From positions 1,798,001 to 1,862,000 of the forward strand of contig NZ_AP022671.1 in the NCBI RefSeq assembly GCF_011405515.1: a stretch of DNA of 64,000 nt. Reading direction: 5' to 3'. This DNA comes from Nitrospira sp. KM1. Its GTDB lineage: Bacteria; Nitrospirota; Nitrospiria; Nitrospirales; Nitrospiraceae. Positions within the stretch are counted from its first letter, which is position 1, and the number at the start of each line of letters is the position of its first letter. A program made the translations under genes and the position numbers. The notes below the pieces were generated by a model that saw only the letters and a list, made by a program, of their open reading frames with translations, made no database searches and had not been told where the DNA came from. Shown one piece after another: positions 8,091 to 16,236 of this stretch.

Positions 8091-8864
8091 TCACGCCGCC
8101 GGCGTGGCGGCACGGTTGAAGAATTGTCGGACCCTGGGGTCTGGCGAGTGAGCCCGCAACTCCGCCGGTTTCCCCTCCGCAATGATGCTCTTCGTGCGAC
8201 CGTCCAGCATGATCACGCGGTCGGCGATCGCATCGATGCTCGGCAGTTCATGTGTCACGACGACGAACGTCACCTTTAGATGTTTGGCCAAGGTCAAAAT
8301 GAGCTGATCCAGCTCGGCCGCCGTAATGGGGTCCAGGCCCGCGGACGGCTCGTCCAGAAAGAGGATGCGCGGATCAAGTGCCATGGCTCTGGCAATCGCC
8401 GCGCGCTTTTTCATTCCGCCGCTGATCTCGTCCGGCAATTTGTGGGCGGCAGGGCCCAACCCGACCAGGTTCAGTTTCATCAAGGCGATGGTTTCGATGG
8501 CCTCGTCGGGCAAGTCGGTATACTCTTCGAGCGGCAACCGCACGTTCTCGACCAGAGTCATCGATCCGAATAGCGCTCCATGCTGGTACATCACACCGAA
8601 CTTTCCCAGAATCTTCAATCGCTTCGATCCCTCGGCCGCTGCGAGATCTTCGCCCTCAATGAAAATCGAACCGGCAGCGGGCCTGTATAAACCGATCATA
8701 TGTTTGAGGAGCGTGCTCTTCCCGGACCCGGACCCGCCCAGAATGACGAAAATTTCTCCCGCGTTGACCGTGAACGTCAAGTTTTTCAAGATGACGGTGT
8801 CCTGGTACGCCGCCGTGAAGTTCTCGACCTGAATGATCGGTGTCAATTCGTCACGATCGGTCAT
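8091..8864 (-). CDS. mlaF: ABC transporter ATP-binding protein, MlaF type
   Basis: 257 residues from the ATG at 8864, which lies 7 bp after the permease stop. It has all ATPase motifs: Walker A GGSGSGKST, Q-loop MYQHGALF, signature SGGMKKRAAIARAMALDP, Walker B ILFLDEPSAGLDP, and the H-loop VVTHELPS. SGGMKKR is characteristic of the MlaF class. It powers the lipid transporter formed with the adjacent permease and MCE protein. An upstream in-frame start (8912) would overlap the permease gene and adds nothing conserved. Confidence 0.95.
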   Translation of the reverse strand: MTDRDELTPIIQVENFTAAYQDTVILKNLTFTVNAGEIFVILGGSGSGKSTLLKHMIGLYRPAAGSIFIEGEDLAAAEGSKRLKILGKFGVMYQHGALFGSMTLVENVRLPLEEYTDLPDEAIETIALMKLNLVGLGPAAHKLPDEISGGMKKRAAIARAMALDPRILFLDEPSAGLDPITAAELDQLILTLAKHLKVTFVVVTHELPSIDAIADRVIMLDGRTKSIIAEGKPAELRAHSPDPRVRQFFNRAATPAA

Positions 8865-8871
8865 GATCGAC

Positions 8872-10008
8872 CTAGAGATCCAGATAATAAAATACGACTG
8901 CGAACACGCCATCCACGATCGTGATCAACACCAGCCCGCTTACAACCGCGCTGGTGGTGGACTCTCCGACGGCGCTGGCTCCGCTCCTCGTCTGCAGGCC
9001 CCGCAGACACCCTACGGCTGCCACGACAATGCCGAAGACGAATGCTTTGCACAGGCCGCCCACCATATCGCCGATGGTCACGGCGGACGTCACCTGAATG
9101 ACATAGGTCACGAGAGGAAACCCCAGCGACCGCATGACGACCGCTCCGCCAACCAATCCAAGGAATGCCGCCCACACTGCGAGCAGGGGCGTCATGGCCA
9201 CGGCGGCAATGACGCGAGGCACCACCAGAAACCCCACCGGCTCCAACCCCATCGTCGTCAGGGCATCGATTTCCTCGCTGACCTTCATGGTTCCCAACTC
9301 CGCCGCGAAGGCGGATCCGGAGCGGCCGGCCAGAATGATGGCGGTCAGCAGCGGCCCGAGTTCACGGAGCATCGAAAGCCCGATCAAATTCGCCACATAG
9401 ATATCTGCTCCGAACTGACGCATGGGGATTGCGGCCTGAAACGCCATGATCAACCCGAGAAGAAAACCCAGCAGGGCTACGATCGGCAAGGCGTTCACCC
9501 CCACGAGTTCCGCAGTCCAGAATGCATCGCTCCAGCGGACCAAACCCGGATGCCGGCATGCCCTTCCCATCGCCACGCATAACTCTCCGACAAAGGCGAT
9601 AAGCGCCATCGTGTCCTGTGCAAGCGTCACAGTTGCACGCCCGATCTGTTCGAATATCGATTCGACCGGCGAGGGAGGATCCGGACGTTCCTCTCCCTTG
9701 GGTCCGTACAAATCGATCAGCGCGCGGCACCCGGCATCGAGGGAGCGGATTTCGAAAGTTCCCTTTCTCAGTTGCTGCCGACGCCGCAGCTCCAACAGGA
9801 GAGCCGCCCCGGCTCCGTCACAATAGGTCAGCCCACGTGCGTCGATGATCAACTTGGAGGGATTGGAAGCGGTCAGCCGTTCGAGTGCAGTCCGCCAGGC
9901 CTGCCCTGTAGTCCTGGCATCGAGCGGCCCTGTAATGGAAAATACGAGATCGTCATGCGAAGAGGCGTGCGTCCTGAGGACGCCTTGTGCCGTCTCTACA
10001 GATCTCAT
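8872..10008 (-). CDS. mlaE: MlaE-family permease with an N-terminal STAS domain
   Basis: 378 residues. Residues 1 to about 100 form a STAS-like domain (LVFSITGPLDARTTGQAWRT; SKLIIDARGLTYCDGAGAAL), fused to an MlaE permease (about 110-378). The permease shows GLIMAFQAAIPMRQFGADIY, ELGPLLTAIILAGRSGSAFA and ELGTMKVSEEIDALTTMGLE, the family's core motifs, and about five membrane helices. E. coli has the STAS protein (MlaB) as a separate subunit that regulates the ATPase; here it is covalently joined, a known variant in other bacteria. It is the first gene of the operon with the ATPase, MCE protein and lipoproteins. No strong ribosome site at 10008. Confidence 0.93.
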   Translation of the reverse strand: MRSVETAQGVLRTHASSHDDLVFSITGPLDARTTGQAWRTALERLTASNPSKLIIDARGLTYCDGAGAALLLELRRRQQLRKGTFEIRSLDAGCRALIDLYGPKGEERPDPPSPVESIFEQIGRATVTLAQDTMALIAFVGELCVAMGRACRHPGLVRWSDAFWTAELVGVNALPIVALLGFLLGLIMAFQAAIPMRQFGADIYVANLIGLSMLRELGPLLTAIILAGRSGSAFAAELGTMKVSEEIDALTTMGLEPVGFLVVPRVIAAVAMTPLLAVWAAFLGLVGGAVVMRSLGFPLVTYVIQVTSAVTIGDMVGGLCKAFVFGIVVAAVGCLRGLQTRSGASAVGESTTSAVVSGLVLITIVDGVFAVVFYYLDL

Positions 10009-10126
10009 CGGAAGGCTGGTCCCCGGGGGTCCCGTGGGGGTCGATTGTACGAGAGAAATCTCCTGAGATTCAACAGCCTTAGGACGGGCAGGCCTGCTCT
10101 CGCTGCTGCAATGACAAGCAGATCAG

Positions 10127-10897
10127 CTAGATACCTGCATACCATTCATAACCTTGATCTTCCCAATAGCCTCCTTTTCCTCCTCCGATGGGTTCAAACG
10201 TATCGACCACCACGATCTTGGCAACATACTTCGCGTGCTTGTATCCGAGCTGACGCTCGACCCGGAGTCGCAACGGAGCGCCGTGTGCCACGTCGAGGGA
10301 CCGTCCATTCAGGTCATATGCCAAGATCGTCTGAGGGTGAAAGCAATCCGCCAGGGCCATGCTTTCATAGTAGGAAATCCCTTGGTCATCGATGTCGGCA
10401 CAATGAAACATCACATACCGTGCGTTGGAGCGCGGTCCCGCCGACCGCAGCAGGTCGCCCAACGGCACGCCGGTCCATTTGCCGATCGCGCTCCAGCCTT
10501 CGACGCAATCATGCCGGGTGATTTGAGTGCGCGCCGGCATCGCCTTTAGTGCGACCAGCGACCATGCGTGAGGGCGATCGACCAAGCCGCCGATCTCCAC
10601 CGTCCATTTAGAAAAATTCTGTCTCATATGTCCGGCATATTCGGCTGTCCCCGGGTCCGTGTTCCCATTGGCTGGAAATACGCTGGAGATGTCCGCCTCT
10701 GTATATTCCTTGGCCAAGGCATCCGCCGGCGTGATGATTCCCTGCACCAGACCGGTCAAGTGTTCCGTGGCATGCATGATCTTGGGAAACCAGTCGCTCG
10801 CGGTGAGATTGTCGCACCCTGAAACGGCGAGCGCTCCCGCCGCCCCCGCAGCGCCTTTCAAGAATTCCCTGCGCTTGATTGGCCGCTCAGACTTCAT
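10127..10897 (-). CDS. Tat-exported molybdopterin oxidoreductase (sulfite oxidase / MsrP-like fold)
   Basis: 256 residues. The N-terminus carries a twin-arginine signal (RREFLKGAAGAAGALAVSGC), and its final Cys28 could also make it a Tat lipoprotein. The Oxidored_molyb domain covers about residues 85-245: WTVEIGGLVDRPHAWSL, the cofactor cysteine in TRHDCVEGWSAIGKWTGVPL, FHCADIDDQGISYYES, and HGAPLRLRVERQLGYKHAKY. It acts in the periplasm with a molybdopterin cofactor. Its start overlaps the end of the cytochrome b gene by 11 bp, so the cytochrome is the probable membrane electron partner, as in YedYZ/MsrPQ-like pairs. The substrate is unknown. Confidence 0.9.
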   Translation of the reverse strand: MKSERPIKRREFLKGAAGAAGALAVSGCDNLTASDWFPKIMHATEHLTGLVQGIITPADALAKEYTEADISSVFPANGNTDPGTAEYAGHMRQNFSKWTVEIGGLVDRPHAWSLVALKAMPARTQITRHDCVEGWSAIGKWTGVPLGDLLRSAGPRSNARYVMFHCADIDDQGISYYESMALADCFHPQTILAYDLNGRSLDVAHGAPLRLRVERQLGYKHAKYVAKIVVVDTFEPIGGGKGGYWEDQGYEWYAGI

Positions 10898-11783
10898 GTC
10901 GCGCTCCTTGTTCGGTCTTGATCATGAACCAGCCGGTGATCATCGATCGAACATTGTTGAAAAATCCCGAGATGATAACCTGCGTGATATGCACGAGGAT
11001 GAATCCCACGAAGCTGAAACAGGCCAAGAAATGAATCGTGCGAGCAGCTTGCCTCCCGCCGAACATCGTAAGCAGCCAGGGGAAGGCCGCATCGACGGTG
11101 GGCGACATGGTGAGGCCGGTCAACACGATCAACGGAGCCAACAGGAATATGACTGCCACGTAGGCGATTTTCTGCAAAACATTGTAGTGTTTGGCCTCTT
11201 CTACCCTGGGGTGTCTCAAGACCAGATGATCTTTGAGCGCTTGTCCGATTGTGCGAAGATCTCGACCGGTGGGAAGCAGATCCCGCGTGAAGTGCCTGCC
11301 GATGATGGCATACGCTGTGAAGATCAACCCATTGATCACGAACACCCATGCGAACAGCAGATGCCATTGCCGTCCCATTGCCAGCCATCTGGGCCCTGGA
11401 AGGGTCGCCCAGGCGGGAAACGCCCGGCCGCTATGATCCGAGTATCCGAGCACCCCGGTCGTATCGAATTGGAACCCCAAAACGGTCGTGATGCCCCGTA
11501 CCTCGCCGTTGTTTCCCCGTACCGGGAGAATCGATAACAACGGACGTTCTCGATCCGATCGATCACCCCAGTAGAGAGCCGGATGCGCGTTGAAGATTTG
11601 CAGCCCGCTCATGATCAGAATGGAAAGGCAAACGACATTGAGCCAATGGCCGATCCGTACCGGAAGCGCGTGACGATAGACTTGCAGCTGGGCAGAGGTT
11701 CTCATGGAGGAAGACTGTCCCGCATGATCAAGATGTTCACTCGAACCGCGGTCAGCGGGCTTTGCAGATCTTGGCGGATTCAT
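10887..11783 (-). CDS. Cytochrome b561-type membrane subunit partnering the molybdoenzyme
   Basis: 298 residues with four main hydrophobic helices and histidines placed as in the cytochrome b/b6 family of hydrogenase and thiosulfate-reductase subunits: VRIGHWLNVVCLSILIMSG, RQWHLLFAWVFVINGLIFT, and IHFLACFSFVGFILVHITQV. It should pass electrons between the quinone pool and the periplasmic molybdoenzyme encoded next. The ATG at 11783 has GAGGTCAAC in front; an internal ATG at 11705 (MRTSAQLQVYRHALP) would remove 26 hydrophilic residues and is the main alternative. A periplasmic loop between helices 1 and 2 (about 75 residues) is longer than in small cytochrome b561 proteins. Confidence 0.88.
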   Translation of the reverse strand: MNPPRSAKPADRGSSEHLDHAGQSSSMRTSAQLQVYRHALPVRIGHWLNVVCLSILIMSGLQIFNAHPALYWGDRSDRERPLLSILPVRGNNGEVRGITTVLGFQFDTTGVLGYSDHSGRAFPAWATLPGPRWLAMGRQWHLLFAWVFVINGLIFTAYAIIGRHFTRDLLPTGRDLRTIGQALKDHLVLRHPRVEEAKHYNVLQKIAYVAVIFLLAPLIVLTGLTMSPTVDAAFPWLLTMFGGRQAARTIHFLACFSFVGFILVHITQVIISGFFNNVRSMITGWFMIKTEQGARHEV

Positions 11784-11967
11784 GTTGACCTCATGTATAA
11801 GCGTGCGGAGGTATGTCGTACTCCAGCCGCATATCTTACAGAGGGGAACCCCTTCGCTGAAGCCCTGTACATAAAGGAAAGGAGGGATCTGCTTTCAGCA
11901 CGCAGGAGCGACCGATGGGCTGTCGAAGGAAAAGAGAGAGACGAAGCGGTATGAGAGCCCAAACCGG

Positions 11968-12204
11968 CTATGGCTGGCCTTGGCCAGGAGAACCAGAACC
12001 GGGTGACGGGGATGGAGATGGCACTGGATGCGGAACGGGAGCAGGATTCGGCACAGGGTTTGGAGCCGGCGTAGGTGACGTTGGTCCCGGGCCTGATGGT
12101 TTGGGCGTCGGATCCGTCGGGCCAGGGCCTTGAGCGATTATCCCTTGCGGCATGGCGGCCATGACTCCAACGCATATGACCAGCGTGAGCAGTCCGATAT
12201 ACAT
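11968..12204 (-). CDS. Short secreted or anchored proline-rich protein
   Basis: 78 residues from the ATG at 12204 with GGGGACC upstream. A hydrophobic helix (YIGLLTLVICVGVMAAM) is followed by about 50 residues of alternating Pro with Gly, Asn, Ser, Val and Thr (for example NPVPNPAPVPHPVPSPSPSP). The helix could be a signal peptide or an anchor, with the tail an extended periplasmic spacer. A longer frame to 12312 would overlap the stress-protein gene upstream. The low-complexity DNA also leaves a glycine-rich frame open on the plus strand; I prefer the minus strand because only it has a signal sequence and a ribosome site. Confidence 0.5.
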   Translation of the reverse strand: MYIGLLTLVICVGVMAAMPQGIIAQGPGPTDPTPKPSGPGPTSPTPAPNPVPNPAPVPHPVPSPSPSPGSGSPGQGQP

Positions 12205-12268
12205 CGGTCCCCGCCACAGGTAATCAGCCTCACGACGCAATGAAGAAATGGCCTTACAAGCTTTTACA

Positions 12269-12844
12269 TTACCCGAATGCACTCGATCCTCCGTGTCGCG
12301 CCAATAGGTCACGGATAACGACCGCGTTATGGTCTGCCCTATTATCTGCGGTGACTGTAATGAGAATTTTCCCCTCGTTCACTGCCTGGTCGTATTGCCG
12401 TGCAGTAGATTCCGGCATGTTGATGCTGACGAGGCTCCCGACCAATCCGCCCGTGGCCGCCCCTACACCGGCTCCAGTTACGACTGATGCACCGGTTAAG
12501 CCTAGCGCGGAGGCAAGCATGCCACCGGCTACCAATGGCGTAAGCCCAGGGATAACGATCAGGCCGGTTGCTGTCAACAAACCAGCCAGGCCACCTACCA
12601 TAGCACCAGCCATGGCACCACGTGCTGCATCCTCCTCGGGGGACGGTGGAGTGGCTACCTGGTCCAAGGACTCCGTATGCCTCATAGCGAGACCGATTCG
12701 GTTTTCAGGAACGCCATTTTCTTTCAATTCTTTGACAGCTTCCGACGCTGACGTGAAGTCGGGCATGAGTGCGGCGATGACAGACGGCTGAGTTTCCGTT
12801 GGCTTGGTGATTGGTGAGAATGGTCGCGTACTCGCCATAAACAT
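12269..12844 (-). CDS. YflT / general-stress-17M-like protein with glycine-zipper segment
   Basis: 191 residues. An N-terminal YflT/GSP17M-like domain (about 20-65: VIAALMPDFTSASEAVKELK, ENGVPENRIGLAM) is followed by an extended Gly/Ala hydrophobic stretch (about 75-145: GAMAGAMVGGLAGLLTATG, GAGVGAATGGLVGSL) resembling a glycine-zipper membrane segment. A C-terminal strand-helix unit (KILITVTADNRADHNAVVIR) follows. In this family the fold is a small alpha-beta domain linked to stress responses; the exact role is unknown. AT-rich DNA lies upstream (12845-13176), where a promoter is likely but I found no clear pair of boxes and no gene. Confidence 0.82.
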   Translation of the reverse strand: MFMASTRPFSPITKPTETQPSVIAALMPDFTSASEAVKELKENGVPENRIGLAMRHTESLDQVATPPSPEEDAARGAMAGAMVGGLAGLLTATGLIVIPGLTPLVAGGMLASALGLTGASVVTGAGVGAATGGLVGSLVSINMPESTARQYDQAVNEGKILITVTADNRADHNAVVIRDLLARHGGSSAFG

Positions 12845-13176
12845 AAAAATCTCCTACTCAAATCTGTGGCAAAAAATATAATTCTGGGAATGAATCGTAT
12901 GATAGATAACTCTTTTAACTCACTGGCTTGGAGAATAGGTCTAATATGCTCTGCTGGTCAGAAAGGAGGACAGAACATACGTACTCGCCAAAGAAATGTG
13001 CAAAAATCGCACCTTCATGTATTGCAAAAAACCACTTATAGATCAGTCACATGGTAAATTTTATTTCGAATGATTAGAGACAATATGTCGCCTAGCAGAC
13101 AAATCGTCCCTCATTTTTTCCCCTTACGTATTCGGACTATTCGACCTGCTATTGGCTAACCGGATCGATTCCTCTC

Positions 13177-13458
13177 TCAGGCTCTTCCGCCGGCGGCTCT
13201 TTTGTCGGCGGATCCCTTCTTGGGGTGCATCCTCATCAGGCTCTCTTCTTTTGCCAAAATGGGATCAGGATCCGTGACCGGGAGGGTTTCTTGTTGTACC
13301 GCTGACCAAGTTGAGTTTCCACCCCACCCATCTCCCCTTGCTCCCCTTGAATACTTGCCCAGACCTTTGGCACCTCGTTCACCATCTTCCTTCGCTGCAT
13401 GCAATGGTCCCACCAGCAGACAAATGACCAGGAGAGAGAAAATGTCTCTAAATAGCAA
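13177..13458 (-). CDS. Small exported protein, unknown function
   Basis: 93 residues. A hydrophobic N-terminus (IFSLLVICLLVGPLHA) looks like a cleavable signal peptide (LHA|AK). The mature part is polar and glycine/lysine-rich, with EDGERGAKGLGKYSRGARGD and a basic end (KKGSADKRAAGGRA), and has no cysteines. The frame starts at TTG (13458) and the ribosome site is weak, so the gene is plausible rather than sure. No homologous family recognised. Confidence 0.5.
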   Translation of the reverse strand: MLFRDIFSLLVICLLVGPLHAAKEDGERGAKGLGKYSRGARGDGWGGNSTWSAVQQETLPVTDPDPILAKEESLMRMHPKKGSADKRAAGGRA

Positions 13459-13621
13459 GTTGTCCGCTCACTCTGTGCCCAGTCACAAGCATCATGAGCG
13501 ACCTCGTCACGTTCAGCCGCATATGTTCACGAAAAACCACGATCGAGTCCCAACGGCTCATCTCTTGCTTCAGTACCGTTGATAGAGCGCTTACGGCATT
13601 GATCACATGAAAGGAGTTGTC

Positions 13622-14452
13622 ATGAAAGAAGTCTTTCGCATGGGCATGATGAAAATGATGAGATCCACGACCGCGCCGGCTGCTGCGGCTTTGGCCTTCT
13701 GGACGGGCTCTCTGTTGATGGTATCAATCGCGATGGCAAGTGACGTAATTGAGAAACAGGAAGTCGGAGCGCTTCTTTCGGAGCAGCGCCCCGTCTTAGG
13801 GACAGTCCAGGCGGTTACCGCAGATCAAATAAAAATAGACATCGGGGAAGTACAACCGCGTTTTGTTCCCCTCAAGCAGGCGCAGGAAAAGAGTTCCGCT
13901 CCAATTGCTGTAGGAGATCGCGTGATCATCGTGTTGAATGAGCAGAACCTGGTCGTCGATTTCCACTCGGCAGACACAGGAACGAGTCAGCATGAAATCG
14001 TGAAAGGGGCGATCGCCCAAGCGCTGGCGGTGGGTCAAGAAACCGCGGTGATCACATCAGACGGAACAGAAACTTCGTTTCCGATCCGTTCCCAAGTCCG
14101 CAGTAAACTGGCAGCGATTCCGGTCGGCATATCGGCCATATTTCTGATTGACGAAACCGGACAGATTGCGGATGCCACCTTCACCGACGTCCAGGCGGCG
14201 AAACAAGCGCACCATCAGCCTGAGCGGAAATCACCGATCAAGGCGCCGCACAATCAGGTAGATGGAATGATCGTCGACCCGCTGCATGCCAACCGGATTA
14301 CCATTCAGACACCGTCGGGATCAAAAAACTCTTATGAGGTTCGCGACAACCTGCATCAGAAATTTGCCGCACTTCAGAAAGGAGACAACGTGATCCTGTT
14401 GATCGACACGGAAAACAAGGTCATCGATATGGCGAAACCGCGTTCCCGTTAG
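13622..14452 (+). CDS. Exported protein built from three similar beta-rich units
   Basis: 276 residues from the ATG at 13622, chosen because AAAGGAG lies 6 bp upstream; another ATG at 13607 has no site. After a signal peptide (about residues 18-40, ending SIAMAS) come three related units of about 65 residues. Each begins with V-x-G-x-I/V or GTVQ, has a strand like ITIQTPSG or AVITSDGT, and closes with a GDxVIxLID...VxD-type strand pair (GDRVIIVLNEQNLVVDFH, GISAIFLIDETGQIADATF, GDNVILLIDTENKVIDMA). The pattern suggests small OB- or SH3-like barrels in the periplasm. No known function. Confidence 0.8.
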   Translation: MKEVFRMGMMKMMRSTTAPAAAALAFWTGSLLMVSIAMASDVIEKQEVGALLSEQRPVLGTVQAVTADQIKIDIGEVQPRFVPLKQAQEKSSAPIAVGDRVIIVLNEQNLVVDFHSADTGTSQHEIVKGAIAQALAVGQETAVITSDGTETSFPIRSQVRSKLAAIPVGISAIFLIDETGQIADATFTDVQAAKQAHHQPERKSPIKAPHNQVDGMIVDPLHANRITIQTPSGSKNSYEVRDNLHQKFAALQKGDNVILLIDTENKVIDMAKPRSR

Positions 14453-14463
14453 CGTTTCTACGG

Positions 14464-14495
14464 CCCACAGCGCGCCTTCACTGGGCGCCTGTGGG
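14464..14495 (+). terminator. Hairpin after the three-unit protein gene
   Basis: CCCACAG-c-GCGCC / GGCGC-CTGTGGG with a 7-nt loop and one bulged C, 12 bp downstream of the stop at 14452. There is no U-run after it, so it may be a weak or Rho-assisted terminator or a 3' stabilising structure. Confidence 0.45.
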
Positions 14496-14601
14496 TCTAA
14501 GCATCACAGACATCCGCATCTCCCATACGTTATGTGGATCAACCGTGACGAGACCGTCCTTCCAATGCGTTGGCCAACGCGTCGGATCGATATTTGATAC
14601 T

Positions 14602-15160
14602 AGCAGGATGTTGAAAAAGTCGCTCATGTCACCCGCCCGCCCGGACGTGCCAAGACACGTCTTCACCAGGCTTTGTTCTCGCGGGACACTGCCGTCTCAC
14701 TATCTCGGCGGCGTTCACAGGCGTGCCGTGCCTTATTCGGCACGGCGTGAACCTCAGAGGCTCAGCATACGGCCCCGGGCAAGAGCGGCTTTGGCCGCTC
14801 AGGGCGGCGGGTGAGACCTGGGAAAACGACTGCCCCGCAGTCGGTGGGCGGGCGGGTGCAAAAGGCTACGCTTCGCCTCAAGACACTGGGCGCTCACCGA
14901 CTCGCGCGCCCATCCGCAACCGTGGCGCTCATTATTCTTCGCGCCGCGGACCTCGCTGCGGCCTTGCCCGCGGAACGGCGCGTTGCGGGATAACGATTGC
15001 AAAGCAATCGGTGGGTGGGAGGGTGGAAATGGAATCGCCGGGGCTGGCTGGGTGAGAACAGCAGCCTTTTTGAACATCCTGTGAGCTCTTCCGACCCGAT
15101 CAGCGATCATACCCGGCTCTGTGTTTTTCCGGGGTCCAAAACAATTTTTCAACAGCCTGC
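14602..15160. repeat. MITE-like repeat, long copy (559 bp)
   Basis: It starts with the same AGCAGGATGTTGAAAAAGTC and ends with the same TTTTTCAACAGCCTGCT as the copy at 1906-2109. The last 100 bp (from 15060) match that copy almost completely, and AGAGGCTCAGC and CGCTGCGGCCTTGCC are also shared. The 350 extra bases inside carry two hairpin-bearing subunits (14827-14843 and 14994-15010). No transposase frame is seen. The element fills the gap between the gene ending at 14452 and cydB. Confidence 0.85.
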
Positions 15161-15189
15161 TAAGGAATCGCTCGGCACTGCCGCCAGAT

Positions 15190-16227
15190 TCAATAGGAGG
15201 AATTGGACCCGACTTTCCCCCTGAAAAGCCGGTGCAGATAAACTTGATAGATCACGAGAAGAGGAAAAGCGACCATGAACCACTGTAAGCCGATCTGGAG
15301 ACCGTATGATCCTGCTATGGCATTAGTGACCGTCAAACTATAAGACGGGTCGGTCGTCGCGATCAAAATGTTCGGATAGGTACCCCATGCAATACCGGTA
15401 AGCATGAACAGAATCAGCGCGCTTGAGGCTGAGAATGCGGCAGCCTCCTGCTCCGGTTTTCTCAGGAATATGGTGGCGGCCACGGCGCACACCCCGGCAA
15501 GAGGGAAAAAGAATCCGGCAGGATGTTGCTCGTAGTTCAGGTGGAATGACGGCCGGACGAGTGCGATCGCCGCCATGACTAGCGCGATGAAGGCGGCAGA
15601 AACCCAACTCGCGGCCGCGGCCATACGTCTGGCCCGCCGGCGCAATTCTCCATCGGTTTTCATCGCCAGATAACTAGCGCCGTGCATACCCAGTATGGCC
15701 AGGCTGGTCGCGGCGGTCAGGAGGGTGAACCAATCGAGGATACCGGGGTTTGGACCTGTGAGGAAATCAGTCCAGAGTGCCACAAAGAAATAGCCGTCCC
15801 GATTGAGCGGCACCCCGCGGATCAAATTCCCCAGCGCTGCACCGAATACAAGGGCCAGCATCGTACTGGAGGCCATGAGCGCCAGGTCCCACAATTGCCG
15901 CCAGACGGGATGATCCAGATGACCGCGCAATTCAAGCGCCAGTCCCCGTGCGATCAGCAGCCACAGCACGATGATCAGTGCCAAGTAAAATCCGCTGAAG
16001 CCGGCAGCATAGGCCTTCGGAAATGCAAAAAACAGCGTTCCTCCGGCCCCGATCAGCCAAACCTCATTGCCCGTCCACACCGGCCCGATGGCGGTGAGTG
16101 CCGCCCGCCGCTCAGACTCCGTCCGCGCCACGAATGGATAGATGAAGCCAACGCCGAAATCATACCCATCGAGTACGATGTACATCGCGAGCATGAAGGT
16201 CACGGCGATGTACCAGAATGTTTCCAT
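15190..16227 (-). CDS. cydB: Cytochrome bd-type quinol oxidase subunit II
   Basis: 345 residues, the normal CydB length, with about eight to nine membrane helices. The start METFWYIAVTFMLAMYIVLD is followed by GYDFGVGFIYPFV, the family's quinol-side motif, and later GPVWTGNEVWLIGAGGTLFF and the penultimate-helix motif GTYPNILIATTDPSYSLTVT. It pairs with CydA in the inner membrane to reduce oxygen with quinol electrons. AGGGGG precedes the ATG. It follows cydA by 9 bp. No small CydX frame was found in the 29 bp between its stop and the repeat. Confidence 0.96.
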   Translation of the reverse strand: METFWYIAVTFMLAMYIVLDGYDFGVGFIYPFVARTESERRAALTAIGPVWTGNEVWLIGAGGTLFFAFPKAYAAGFSGFYLALIIVLWLLIARGLALELRGHLDHPVWRQLWDLALMASSTMLALVFGAALGNLIRGVPLNRDGYFFVALWTDFLTGPNPGILDWFTLLTAATSLAILGMHGASYLAMKTDGELRRRARRMAAAASWVSAAFIALVMAAIALVRPSFHLNYEQHPAGFFFPLAGVCAVAATIFLRKPEQEAAAFSASSALILFMLTGIAWGTYPNILIATTDPSYSLTVTNAIAGSYGLQIGLQWFMVAFPLLVIYQVYLHRLFRGKVGSNSSY

Positions 16228-16236
16228 GTGCCCCCT

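Noticed and set aside
8833-9582. 249-codon plus-strand frame over the permease gene
   Set aside because: His/Gln/Asp-rich shadow of the MlaE-like gene; no domain and wrong strand for the operon.
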